The position numbers were made by a program, and so were the translations under genes. A stretch of DNA of 5,720 nucleotides from assembly GCA_029865445.1 (NCBI GenBank), contig JAOUGY010000251.1:1-5720 (forward strand), read 5' to 3'. Position 1 is the stretch's first letter, and each line of letters begins with the position of its first letter. This DNA comes from Acidimicrobiia bacterium (lineage in GTDB: Bacteria > Actinomycetota > Acidimicrobiia > Spongiisociales > ZC4RG35). The notes under the pieces are model-generated. The model saw only the letters and a program-made list of their open reading frames with translations, did no database searches and had not been told where the DNA came from. Below are positions 5,678 through 5,720 of the stretch, piece by piece.

Positions 5678-5683
5678 CGGAAG

Positions 5684-5720
5684 GTGTATCCGAGGCAATT
5701 CGACTACGTGGCACCGTCCT
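5684..5720 (+). CDS. Start of a second CoxM-like FAD-binding subunit (truncated by window edge)
   Basis: Only 12 codons lie in the window. Read from GTG 5684 they give MYPRQFDYVAPS (GTG read as Met), which matches the beginning of FAD subunit 1 (MYPPVFDYVRAG) at 7 of 12 positions, with the same reading length from the start. MYP-x-x-FDYV is a typical N-terminus of the medium subunit, which puts the first strand of the FAD domain right at the start. It begins 7 bases after the stop of copy 1 with GAGG suitably placed upstream, so it should belong to the same transcript. No FAD motif is within reach, so the call depends on the N-terminus and context alone. No symbol is given because the bulk of the gene is not visible. 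Confidence 0.65.
   Translation, partial: MYPRQFDYVAPS

Noticed and set aside
4580..5698. Long (372-codon) minus-strand open frame antisense to the large and medium subunit genes
   Set aside because: It has no recognisable family motif, and its composition (rich in R, H, G, S) is typical of an antisense shadow in GC-rich DNA. The sense-strand FAD subunit has clear motifs and a good ribosome binding site.

Overview
The window is GC-rich, tightly packed bacterial DNA with every supported gene on the + strand. GC content, codon choice (G/C third positions, GTG starts) and strong GGAGG-type ribosome binding sites suit a high-GC bacterium. An actinobacterial lineage is my best guess, but no feature here fixes the taxon.

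Layout. (1) Positions 2-364 are the 3' end of a TrmA/RumA-type RNA (uracil-5-)-methyltransferase gene, an ordinary housekeeping neighbour. (2) Positions 365-625 are non-coding. They hold three abutting short tandem-repeat arrays with periods of 7, 7 and 8 bases, then a leader ending in a strong Shine-Dalgarno sequence. (3) From 626 to the right edge lies a molybdenum hydroxylase (xanthine dehydrogenase / aerobic CO dehydrogenase family) cluster in the order small subunit 1 - CoxG - small subunit 2 - large subunit - FAD subunit 1 - FAD subunit 2 (only its first 12 codons are inside the window).

How the parts fit. The small subunits carry two [2Fe-2S] clusters, the large subunit carries the molybdenum-cytosine dinucleotide cofactor, and the medium subunit carries FAD. 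Together they would form an (LMS)2-type cytoplasmic dehydrogenase. Electrons would flow from Mo through the 2Fe-2S clusters to FAD and then to a quinone or another acceptor. CoxG is a membrane-anchor-type SRPBCC protein that could tie the enzyme to the membrane. The S2-L-M1 genes overlap or abut (ATGA and TGATG junctions) and are surely co-transcribed. S1 and CoxG may be a separate unit, because a GC hairpin lies between CoxG and S2.

The large subunit has AYRGAGR at the active-site loop, not the AYxCSFR of proven (form I) CO dehydrogenases. The S-L-M order is also that of form II. The physiological substrate therefore cannot be named; CO oxidation is only one possibility. The most notable point is the duplication of the electron-transfer subunits (two S about 65% identical, and two M) around a single visible large subunit. 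The non-coding repeat block is the other item worth attention.
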